Shown here in pieces: positions 1-5,128 of a stretch of 5,128 nucleotides of DNA. The position numbers and the translations under genes are program-made. The notes under the pieces were generated by a model. That model saw nothing but the letters and a program-made list of their open reading frames with translations. It made no database searches and was not told the DNA's origin. The stretch's first letter is position 1. The number at the start of each line of letters is the position of its first letter. The stretch is from Nocardia sp. (GTDB lineage: Bacteria; Actinomycetota; Actinomycetes; Mycobacteriales; Mycobacteriaceae), in assembly GCA_013361595.1 (NCBI GenBank), contig JABFXT010000329.1, forward strand, positions 1 through 5,128, in the 5' to 3' direction.

Positions 1-1707
1 GGCGACGGTGACAGCGCCACCCGTGACCTGTGCGCGCCACCAGGGCCGGAGGCGGCGTCGGCCGCACCCGCGAATCTGTCCGCGCCGGGCGCCGGCAAAG
101 AGGACCGGTTCACGACCGCGTCCACCGAACCGCCGACGGCCGTGGACACCGCGCGACTGGGGTTGATCCGGCCGGGCGTCCTGAGTGTGGGCACACTCTC
201 CGACGCGCCGCCGAGTATCTGCGTGAACTCCGCCGGTGCGTTCACCGGCTTCGACAACGAACTGTTGCGCGCGGTGGCCGCGAAGATCGGCCTGCGGGTC
301 GAGTTCTCCGGCACCGAATTCGCCGGACTGCTCGCCCAGGTCGCCGGTAAGCGGTTCGACGTCGGCTCCTCCAACATCACCACCACCGATGCCCGGCGCG
401 AAATGGTCGGTTTCACCAACGGCTACGACTTCGGCTACTTCTCGCTGGTCGTGAAGGACGGTAGCCCGGTCCACGGATTCGCCGACCTGGGCCCCGGTTC
501 CCGGGTCGCGGTGGTGCAGGGCACCGTTCAGGACGAGTACGTGGTCAACCAGCTGGGCCTGGACCCGGTGAAGTTCCCCGACTACAACACCGCCTACGCG
601 AATGTGAAGACCGGCCAGGTGGATGCCTGGGTGGCCCCGTCGGCGCAGGCCGAGGGCGCGATCGCGCCGGGGGACGCGACCTCGGTGGTGGAGAACTCGT
701 TCAGCCTGGACAATTTCGTCGGCTGGGCGGTCGCGAAGGACAACACCCCGCTGATCGACGCGCTCGACTCCGGACTGGACGCGGTGATCGCCGACGGCAC
801 CTACGCCCGGCTCTACAGCGACTGGGTCCCGCGCGAGATGCCGCCGGGCTGGAAACCGGGTTCGAAGGCCGCGCCCGCCCCGCAACTACCGGATTTCGCC
901 GCGATCGCGGCCGAACGCGGCCCCCAGGAGCAGACGGTCCAGGCTCCGAAATCGACGCTGGAGCAGCTGCGGGACACCTTCTTCGACTGGTCGCTCTACC
1001 GGCAGGCCTTCCCGGACCTGTTCAAAACCGGCCTGCCCAACACCCTGATCCTGGCGCTGGTCTCCGGTGCGCTCGGCACCCTGATCGGCATGCTGCTCGC
1101 GGTCGCCGGTATCTCGCGCACCCGCTGGCTGCGCTGGCCGGCCCGGGTGTACACCGATATCTTCCGCGGTCTGCCCGCGGTGGTCATCATCCTGCTCATC
1201 GGCCTCGGTATCGGACCGGTGGTCAGCGGCCTCACCGGCAACAACCCCTACTGGCTCGGCGCGGTGGCACTGGCGCTACTGGCCTCGGCCTATATCGGCG
1301 AGATCTTCCGCTCCGGTATCCAGTCGGTCGAGCCGGGTCAGCTGGAGGCGGCCCGCGCGATCGGTTTCGGCTACCGGCGGGCGATGACGCTGGTGGTGAT
1401 CCCGCAGGGTGTGCGCCGGGTGCTGCCCGCGTTGATGAACCAGTTCATCGCGTTGATCAAGGATTCGTCGCTGATCTACTTCCTCGGCCTGCTCGCCACC
1501 CAGCGCGAACTGTTCGCCGTCGGCCGCGACCTCAACGCCCAGACCGGCAATCTGTCGCCGCTGGTGGCCGCCGGTCTGGTCTATCTGGTGCTGACCATCC
1601 CACTCACCCATCTGGTGAACTACATCGACCGGCGGATGCGCACCGGCCGCCCCGATCAGCCGATCGACCAGGTCGAACAGGCCACCATCACCGAAGGGCG
1701 GGGGTAA
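1..1707 (+). CDS. Amino-acid ABC transporter, fused substrate-binding and permease protein (5' end cut by window edge)
   Basis: This protein captures a polar amino acid outside the cell and passes it through the membrane (PAAT family, GlnP/HisM-like). The frame is open from base 1 with no stop, so the true start and the expected signal peptide lie upstream. The GTG at 142 is in frame but the protein-like sequence continues before it. Counting codons from base 1: residues ~59-278 are a periplasmic-binding-protein type 3 domain (GFDNELL, TTDARRE, VVQGTVQ, DAWVAP), residues ~280-340 a Pro/Ala-rich linker, and ~345-540 a permease domain with about five hydrophobic segments. The permease EAA loop starts at E449 (base 1345) and has the usual downstream G and IPQ. 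The conserved carboxylate-binding Arg of TDAR is present. The Asp expected at the end of the DAxxxD stretch is replaced by Pro (DAWVAP). The ATPase gene follows after 3 bp, so the two form an operon. The family and fusion are clear; the substrate (glutamine, glutamate, histidine or other) is not. Confidence 0.93.
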   Translation, partial: GDGDSATRDLCAPPGPEAASAAPANLSAPGAGKEDRFTTASTEPPTAVDTARLGLIRPGVLSVGTLSDAPPSICVNSAGAFTGFDNELLRAVAAKIGLRVEFSGTEFAGLLAQVAGKRFDVGSSNITTTDARREMVGFTNGYDFGYFSLVVKDGSPVHGFADLGPGSRVAVVQGTVQDEYVVNQLGLDPVKFPDYNTAYANVKTGQVDAWVAPSAQAEGAIAPGDATSVVENSFSLDNFVGWAVAKDNTPLIDALDSGLDAVIADGTYARLYSDWVPREMPPGWKPGSKAAPAPQLPDFAAIAAERGPQEQTVQAPKSTLEQLRDTFFDWSLYRQAFPDLFKTGLPNTLILALVSGALGTLIGMLLAVAGISRTRWLRWPARVYTDIFRGLPAVVIILLIGLGIGPVVSGLTGNNPYWLGAVALALLASAYIGEIFRSGIQSVEPGQLEAARAIGFGYRRAMTLVVIPQGVRRVLPALMNQFIALIKDSSLIYFLGLLATQRELFAVGRDLNAQTGNLSPLVAAGLVYLVLTIPLTHLVNYIDRRMRTGRPDQPIDQVEQATITEGRG

Positions 1708-1710
1708 CCG

Positions 1711-2436
1711 ATGAGCGCCTCACTGACCGGCACCGGACTGCACCTGCGACTGGGCGGCAATGAGATCCTGCGCGGGGTGGACATCCACGTCGACGCGGGC
1801 AAGACCACGACTGTGATCGGCCCGTCGGGCTCCGGGAAATCCACCCTGCTGCGCGTGCTGAACCGGCTCCACGAACCCGATTCCGGCGATATCCTGCTCG
1901 ACGGCGATTCGGTGCTCACCGAGAACCCGGACCGGCTGCGCCGGCGCATCGGGATGGTGTTCCAGCAGTTCAACCTGTTCCCGCACCGGACGGTCGCCGA
2001 GAACATCGCGCTGGGCCCGCGGAAGCTACGCGGCCTGTCCAAGGACGAAGCCCGCGCACTGGCACTGGCGCAACTCGAGGTGGTGGGCCTCACCGGCAAG
2101 GCCGACTCCCGGCCCGCGAACCTCTCCGGCGGCCAGCAGCAACGGGTGGCGATCGCGCGGGCGCTGGCCATGGAACCGGACATCATGTTCTTCGACGAGG
2201 CCACCTCGGCACTGGACCCGGAGCTGGTCAAAGGTGTGCTCGCGTTGATGTCGGATCTGGCCGCGGGCGGTATGTCGATGATCGTGGTCACCCACGAGAT
2301 GGGATTCGCCCGCAGCGTCTCCGACCATGTGGTGTTCATGGACGGCGGTCTCGTGGTGGAATCGGGCAGCCCGGACGCCGTGTTCGACAGTGCCGAAACA
2401 CCGCGGCTGCGAAGGTTTCTCGACCAGGTGCTCTGA
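1711..2436 (+). CDS. Amino-acid ABC transporter ATP-binding protein (GlnQ/HisP type)
   Basis: This is the cytoplasmic ATPase that drives the importer encoded just upstream. Its 241 residues are the normal length for the polar amino-acid class. All nucleotide-binding motifs are intact: Walker A GPSGSGKST at 37-45, Q-loop Q85 in FQQFNLF, ABC signature LSGGQ at 138-142, Walker B IMFFDE at 158-163 with catalytic E163, D-loop SALD at 166-169 and H-loop H195 in VTHEMGF. The ATG at 1711 is 3 bp after the stop of the fused permease. Its purine-rich ribosome site (GGGGGT, 1700-1705) overlaps that stop codon, which suggests translational coupling. The pair makes a self-contained importer, with the ATPase expected to dimerise under two permease domains. 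The name glnQ would fit the family, but the substrate cannot be fixed from the sequence, so no symbol is given. Confidence 0.96.
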   Translation: MSASLTGTGLHLRLGGNEILRGVDIHVDAGKTTTVIGPSGSGKSTLLRVLNRLHEPDSGDILLDGDSVLTENPDRLRRRIGMVFQQFNLFPHRTVAENIALGPRKLRGLSKDEARALALAQLEVVGLTGKADSRPANLSGGQQQRVAIARALAMEPDIMFFDEATSALDPELVKGVLALMSDLAAGGMSMIVVTHEMGFARSVSDHVVFMDGGLVVESGSPDAVFDSAETPRLRRFLDQVL

Positions 2437-2448
2437 GGCGACGATACT
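2420..2448 (+). promoter_or_regulatory. Candidate promoter for the DUF385 oxidoreductase gene, possibly giving a leaderless mRNA
   Basis: TCGACC (2420-2425) and GATACT (2443-2448) each match the sigma-70/SigA consensus at 4 of 6 positions and are separated by an ideal 17 bp. The last T of the -10 box is 7 bp before the A of the ATG at 2456. Transcription would therefore start at or next to the start codon. No good Shine-Dalgarno sequence precedes this ATG, which fits leaderless translation, common in mycobacteria and relatives. The -35 box lies inside the end of the ATPase gene. Such short matches can occur by chance. Confidence 0.4.
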
Positions 2449-2455
2449 GGAACCC

Positions 2456-2959
2456 ATGAGCGAGGACTCCGGAACCGGCAACCCCTACGGCACACCGACC
2501 ACCAGCGGACCCAAGCCCGTCGGCCGGGCCCAGGGCATGACCAACCGGGTGGTCCGCACCCTGCTACGGGTTCCGGGCCTGTCCGGGGTGGTCGGGAAAC
2601 GGCTGGCGACCCTGCATGTGGTGGGCCGCAAGTCCGGAAACACCTACGACATCCCGGTCGCCTACACCACCCACGGGCAGACGCTGCTGATCGGGACGGC
2701 GCTGCGACCGTGGGTGAAGAATCTGGCACCCGGTACTCCGCTCGCCATCACCCGCGGCGGGAGTCCGGAGCGGTTCGATCCGATCGTGTACACCGAAGCA
2801 GACGACGTACTGCGGCTCTTCGAGATCATCGCCCGCGACAACAAGACCAACGCGGACTACAACGGCATCGGTTTCGATGCCGAGGGCAATCCGAACAAGG
2901 CCGATATCTACCAGACCTGGCAGCAGGGCGGTGTGGTGATCGAACTGCGCCCGATCTGA
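2456..2959 (+). CDS. DUF385/Ddn-like deazaflavin (F420)-dependent oxidoreductase
   Basis: The 167-residue product resembles the F420H2-dependent quinone reductase/nitroreductase family (PF04075, Ddn and relatives): small split-beta-barrel proteins that bind coenzyme F420 or another flavin and reduce quinones or similar acceptors. The core starts near residue 50 with LHVVGRKSG (53-61), the family's cofactor-phosphate-binding element, then a strand ending in VAYTT, then RPWVKNL (84-90), matching the family's W-x-x-N-L motif. Residues 1-25 are Gly/Pro/Thr-rich, look disordered and lack a signal peptide or membrane anchor. ATG 2456 was chosen because it is the first ATG after the ATPase stop (19 bp gap) and fits the candidate promoter. 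M28 (ATG 2537) is an alternative start that keeps the whole conserved core. The frame stays open upstream into the ATPase gene, but that part is an out-of-frame shadow. No functional link to the importer is evident. The natural substrate is unknown. Confidence 0.8.
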   Translation: MSEDSGTGNPYGTPTTSGPKPVGRAQGMTNRVVRTLLRVPGLSGVVGKRLATLHVVGRKSGNTYDIPVAYTTHGQTLLIGTALRPWVKNLAPGTPLAITRGGSPERFDPIVYTEADDVLRLFEIIARDNKTNADYNGIGFDAEGNPNKADIYQTWQQGGVVIELRPI

Positions 2960-2970
2960 CCGTCCCGGTT

Positions 2971-2986
2971 TCCGGCCACGGCCGGG
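2971..2986. terminator. GC-rich inverted repeat between convergent genes, possible terminator
   Basis: CCGGCC (2972-2977) and GGCCGG (2980-2985) form a perfect inverted repeat. As RNA it would fold as a 5 bp stem with a 4 nt loop. It sits in the 31 bp between the stop of the oxidoreductase gene and the stop of the small - strand gene, where a bidirectional terminator would be expected. There is no T-tract on either side, but actinobacterial terminators often lack one. The short stem makes this tentative. Confidence 0.3.
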
Positions 2987-2990
2987 CAGG

Positions 2991-3158
2991 TCAACGCTGA
3001 CGCCAGCTCAGCGGCCCCGGTAGATCGACGCTGTTCTTCTTCGTTCGGGAGTTCCACGACCACGGGCCGATCTTGATACTCCACGACGACAGACCCGATT
3101 GGGTGTAGTTCAGCTTCAGCGGCCCGAAGGACTGACGTTTACGGAACCTGATGGGCAT
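2991..3158 (-). CDS. Small DUF4236-like protein, 55 residues
   Basis: A short, very basic protein of unknown function (11 Lys/Arg against one Asp). The opening MPIRFRKRQSFGPLKLN and the following SGLSSWSIKIGP resemble the DUF4236 family (PF14020), whose members begin with a RFRKS-type motif, then a GP-x-x-LN and a SKSG-like stretch. A motif GP-[LW]-x-[LW] occurs three times (residues 12-16, 31-35, 48-52), which suggests repeated short beta strands. There are four Trp, at 26, 33, 35 and 52. No signal peptide or membrane segment is seen. The ATG at 3158 is preceded by a near-perfect ribosome site. The frame is open further upstream to 3452, but that part is antisense to the methyltransferase gene and has shadow-like composition, so the short form is the real gene. 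It is convergent with the oxidoreductase and divergent from the methyltransferase. Family assignment is from memory of the pattern. Confidence 0.8.
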   Translation of the reverse strand: MPIRFRKRQSFGPLKLNYTQSGLSSWSIKIGPWSWNSRTKKNSVDLPGPLSWRQR

Positions 3159-3236
3159 GAGCAACCTCCTCAGCTCAGGGCCAGGATAGCGGATCAGGGT
3201 GAGTCCCCATGGCTTTCGCTGGTCAGGGGTGCCAGA
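3159..3236. promoter_or_regulatory. Divergent intergenic region between the DUF4236-like gene and the methyltransferase gene
   Basis: These 78 bp must hold the control signals of both divergent genes. On the - strand TATCCT (forward 3183-3188) is a reasonable -10 box and would give a leader of about 20 nt containing the strong ribosome site. No good -35 box stands 17 bp upstream of it. On the + strand I see no convincing -10 box. AGGGGT (3225-3230) is the likely ribosome site of the methyltransferase, 6 nt before GTG 3237. No clear operator palindrome is visible. Confidence 0.35.
3164..3170 (-). promoter_or_regulatory. Strong ribosome binding site fixing the start of the DUF4236-like gene
   Basis: On the - strand this reads AGGAGGT, the full anti-16S complement core, with a G before it and a 5 nt spacer to the ATG at 3158. 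It is by far the best Shine-Dalgarno sequence in the window. It decides the 55-residue start over the much longer in-frame upstream extension and suggests good expression. Confidence 0.85.
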
Positions 3237-3857
3237 GTGGAAGGCGTGGGAATCTATCGCGACCGTTTCGTACCGCGCCTGGTGAACGTGGCCTGCGGGA
3301 TGAAGGCCAACGAGCCGCTCCGTGCGCGGGTCTGCGCCGGATTGACCGGGCGGGTGGTGGAACTCGGCTTCGGCTCCGGGCTGAACGTGCCCTTCTACGC
3401 CGCGTCGGTGACATCGGTGAGCGCTGTCGAACCGGCCGACCTGGGCTGGCAACTGTCCGCGCGGCGCCGCGCCACGGCCCGGGTCCCGATAGCGCGCGCA
3501 GGCCTGGACGGGCAGTCGCTACCGTTCCCGGACAACAGCTTCGATACCGCCCTGTCGACCTGGACGATGTGCACCATTCCCGATATCGAGGCCGCCCTCG
3601 GGGAGATCCGCCGGGTCCTGGTACCCGGCGGCACCCTGCATTTTGTCGAGCACGGCCTGGCCCCCGACCCGAAAGTACAGCGCTGGCAGCACCGTCTCGA
3701 CCCGCTCCAGCAGCGCATCGCGGGCGGCTGCCATCTGGACCGGAATATCCGCGCGCTCCTCGAAACGGCGGGATTCGGTATCCGCGACCTGGAGGTCTTC
3801 CGCGGCCAGGGTCCGGCGTTCATCGATACCCAGTCGCTGGGTGTCGCGGTGAACTGA
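3237..3857 (+). CDS. Class I SAM-dependent methyltransferase (UbiE/METTL7-like)
   Basis: A soluble Rossmann-fold enzyme that would transfer a methyl group from S-adenosylmethionine to a small, possibly hydrophobic substrate. From GTG 3237 it has 206 residues. Motif I is VVELGFGSGLN (40-50), the SAM-binding glycine loop. E65 in SAVEP is the acidic residue expected to bind the ribose hydroxyls. DNSFDTAL (99-106) is motif II, and LVPGGTLHFVEHG (128-140) is motif III. The C-terminal part (QRWQHRLDPLQQR, then GGCHL and the final LGVAV) resembles the UbiE/METTL7-like methyltransferase group. GTG 3237 has AGGGGT 6 nt upstream. GTG 3246, giving MGIYRDR, is a close alternative whose own purine run is too near. 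An upstream TTG at 3099 is in frame but would run antisense through the DUF4236-like gene, so it is rejected. The gene converges on dnaE1. The substrate is unknown. Confidence 0.88.
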   Translation: MEGVGIYRDRFVPRLVNVACGMKANEPLRARVCAGLTGRVVELGFGSGLNVPFYAASVTSVSAVEPADLGWQLSARRRATARVPIARAGLDGQSLPFPDNSFDTALSTWTMCTIPDIEAALGEIRRVLVPGGTLHFVEHGLAPDPKVQRWQHRLDPLQQRIAGGCHLDRNIRALLETAGFGIRDLEVFRGQGPAFIDTQSLGVAVN

Positions 3858-3896
3858 AACTTCCCGGTCGCGCCCGAGCCGTTGCCCGCCCCGCGC
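3858..3896. other. Short convergent gap between the methyltransferase and dnaE1 genes
   Basis: The 39 bp separate two stop codons facing each other. The stretch is C-rich on the + strand. I see no hairpin with a convincing stem and no T-tract, so how the two converging transcripts end is not apparent from the sequence. Confidence 0.6.
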
Positions 3897-5128
3897 TCAG
3901 CTCGCGAGGCAGCCCGGGCCGAGCAGCGCCTTCAGATCACCCATGAGTGCCGAGGAGGGCTCCACGCGCAGGCTGTCGTCCAGTTTGAGCAGGGTGGTCT
4001 TCTCCCGGGCACCCACATGCCGGACGTGGACATCCGAAGTGCCCGGATGCCGCGACAGCACCCGCTTGAATTCACCGATCTTGTCGGGTGTGCACATCCG
4101 GGTGGAGATGGTCACCGCCAGCGGTTTCGCCACCCCGATCGCGGACAGATCCGGGACGGCGAGATCGTTGGCGATCAGCGAGATCCGGTCGTCCCGCATC
4201 GAGACCCGCGCCTTCACCAGTACGACGGCGTCCTCCACCACATCCATCCCGTACACAGAGTAGGCCTGCGGGAAGAACAACACCTCGATACCACCGGTGA
4301 GATCCTCGAGCTGGCACGAGGCCCAGGCCAGACCGTTCTTGTTGATCCGGCGGTTCACCGAGGCGAGGATGCCGCCGACGGTCACCTGGGTACCGTCCTT
4401 GATATCCCCCTCCAGAATCGTGGGGATCTGGGTATCGGCCTGGGCGGCGAGTACATGATCCACCCCGTTGAGCGGATGACCGGATACATAGAGACCGAGC
4501 ATCTCCCGCTCCAGCGCGAGGCGGTGTTTGCTCTCCCACTCGTCGTCGGGGACCTTCACATCGAAGACCGACGCCACCGAATCGGCGCCCTCGTCGCCCA
4601 TCCCGCCGAAGAGATCGAACTGGCCGATGGCCTCGGCCTTCTTGGTCGACATGACGGCGTCGATCGCGTCGGAGTGCACCAGCAGCAGCCCCTTGCGGGG
4701 ATGGTTCAGCGAATCGAACGCACCGGCTTTGATGAGCGATTCGGTGACCTTCTTGGTGCAGGCCACGGTGTCGATCTTGTTCAGATAGTCCGAGAAATCG
4801 GTGAACTTCGATTTCTCGGTGCGGGCGTTGATGATCGAGTTCACCACGTTCTGGCCGACATTGCGCACCGCGCCCAGACCGAATCGGATATCGGCGCCGA
4901 CCGAGGCGAAGTTGGTCTCCGACTCGTTCACATCGGGCGGCAAAACGGTGATACCGAGTTTGCGGCAATCCGAGAGGTAGATCGCGGCCTTGTCCTTGTC
5001 GTCACCGACCGAGGTGAGCAGACCCGCCATATATTCGGCTTGGTAATTCGCCTTGAGATAGGCGGTCCAGAAGGAAACGAGCCCGTAGCCGGCGGCATGC
5101 GATTTGTTGAACGCGTAGCCGGCGAACG
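3897..5128 (-). CDS. dnaE1: DNA polymerase III subunit alpha, C-terminal part (cut by right window edge)
   Basis: This is the C-terminal ~409 residues of the replicative polymerase, whose full length in this family is about 1,180; the PHP and catalytic palm lie beyond the edge. The frame is open through base 5128 (first whole codon 5126-5124), so the internal ATG at 5030 is not the start. Visible parts in order: FNKSHAA (5111-5091) at the end of the fingers region; the helix-hairpin-helix region around [16 protein letters not shown]; the internal beta-clamp motif QFDLF (4622-4608); the conserved stretch [14 protein letters not shown]; the OB fold from about 4388 to 4146 ([18 protein letters not shown] onward); then the C-terminal domain, which in E. 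coli binds tau. It ends in GPGCLAS. The context, convergent with the methyltransferase 39 bp away, suggests no operon partner downstream. The match to actinobacterial DnaE1 rather than DnaE2/ImuC is supported by the clamp motif and conserved C-terminal domain. Confidence 0.97.
   Translation of the reverse strand, partial: FAGYAFNKSHAAGYGLVSFWTAYLKANYQAEYMAGLLTSVGDDKDKAAIYLSDCRKLGITVLPPDVNESETNFASVGADIRFGLGAVRNVGQNVVNSIINARTEKSKFTDFSDYLNKIDTVACTKKVTESLIKAGAFDSLNHPRKGLLLVHSDAIDAVMSTKKAEAIGQFDLFGGMGDEGADSVASVFDVKVPDDEWESKHRLALEREMLGLYVSGHPLNGVDHVLAAQADTQIPTILEGDIKDGTQVTVGGILASVNRRINKNGLAWASCQLEDLTGGIEVLFFPQAYSVYGMDVVEDAVVLVKARVSMRDDRISLIANDLAVPDLSAIGVAKPLAVTISTRMCTPDKIGEFKRVLSRHPGTSDVHVRHVGAREKTTLLKLDDSLRVEPSSALMGDLKALLGPGCLAS

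Noticed and set aside
142..144. GTG as the start of the fused binding-permease protein
   Set aside because: The frame is open with plausible secreted-protein sequence back to base 1, and the domain needs an N-terminal signal peptide that must lie upstream.
1656..2729. Long - strand open frame of 357 codons opposite the ATPase gene
   Set aside because: It is an antisense shadow of a gene with intact ABC motifs. The product is Ser/Arg/Pro-rich with no recognisable domain, as expected from high-GC reverse-strand reading.
3099..3236. TTG-started upstream extension of the methyltransferase
   Set aside because: It would overlap the DUF4236-like gene antisense and adds sequence unlike the methyltransferase domain.
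3159..3452. N-terminal extension of the small - strand gene to 3452
   Set aside because: It is antisense to the methyltransferase, His/Arg-rich without domain character, and the strong ribosome site at 3164-3170 places the start at 3158.
3901..3908. CTCGCGAG palindrome at the end of dnaE1
   Set aside because: It is inside the coding sequence, only 8 bp with no loop or flanking symmetry, and is expected by chance in GC-rich DNA.
3209..3946. + strand open frame with an ATG overlapping the methyltransferase
   Set aside because: Wrong frame: the methyltransferase motifs are all in the frame of 3237. This frame gives Arg/Pro/Gly-rich shadow sequence and runs into the end of dnaE1.
4072..4968. 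- strand open frame of 298 codons in a second frame of dnaE1
   Set aside because: It lies wholly inside dnaE1 in another frame and translates to Arg/Gly-rich low-information sequence.

Overview
This 5.1 kb window comes from a high-GC actinobacterium of the mycolic-acid group, most likely Nocardia or a close relative such as Rhodococcus or Mycobacterium. The evidence is the strong G/C preference at third codon positions, GTG starts, an F420-type (DUF385) oxidoreductase and a DnaE1-type replicative polymerase. The genus is inferred from general resemblance, not from a search.

Left part (1-2436, + strand): a two-gene amino-acid ABC importer operon. The first gene is cut by the left edge. It encodes a solute-binding domain fused to a membrane permease domain. 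The second gene, 3 bp downstream, encodes the matching GlnQ/HisP-type ATPase. Together they would form a complete importer, with two fusion chains and two ATPase chains per complex. The binding domain keeps the family's substrate-binding arginine but seems to lack the usual aspartate that holds the alpha-amino group.

Middle part (2437-3857): three small single-domain genes. A DUF385/Ddn-like F420-dependent oxidoreductase (+) starts 19 bp after the ATPase and has its own candidate promoter, placed so that its mRNA could be leaderless. A 55-residue DUF4236-like protein lies on the - strand behind a near-perfect Shine-Dalgarno sequence; it is easily missed because it is the tail of a longer open frame. 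Divergent from it is a class I SAM-dependent methyltransferase of the UbiE/METTL7 type (+), with a 78 bp shared upstream region.

Right part (3897-5128, - strand): the C-terminal ~410 residues of dnaE1, the DNA polymerase III alpha subunit. It converges on the methyltransferase and runs off the right edge. The visible part holds the end of the polymerase core, the helix-hairpin-helix region, an internal beta-clamp-binding motif (QFDLF), the OB fold and the C-terminal domain.

The window reads as ordinary chromosome: one transporter operon, some small metabolic genes and a core replication gene. I see no mobile element, CRISPR array, tRNA, rRNA or phage gene, and no convincing undescribed system. 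The points most worth a second look are the altered substrate pocket of the importer and the small DUF4236-like protein. No gene-free stretch is longer than about 80 bp.
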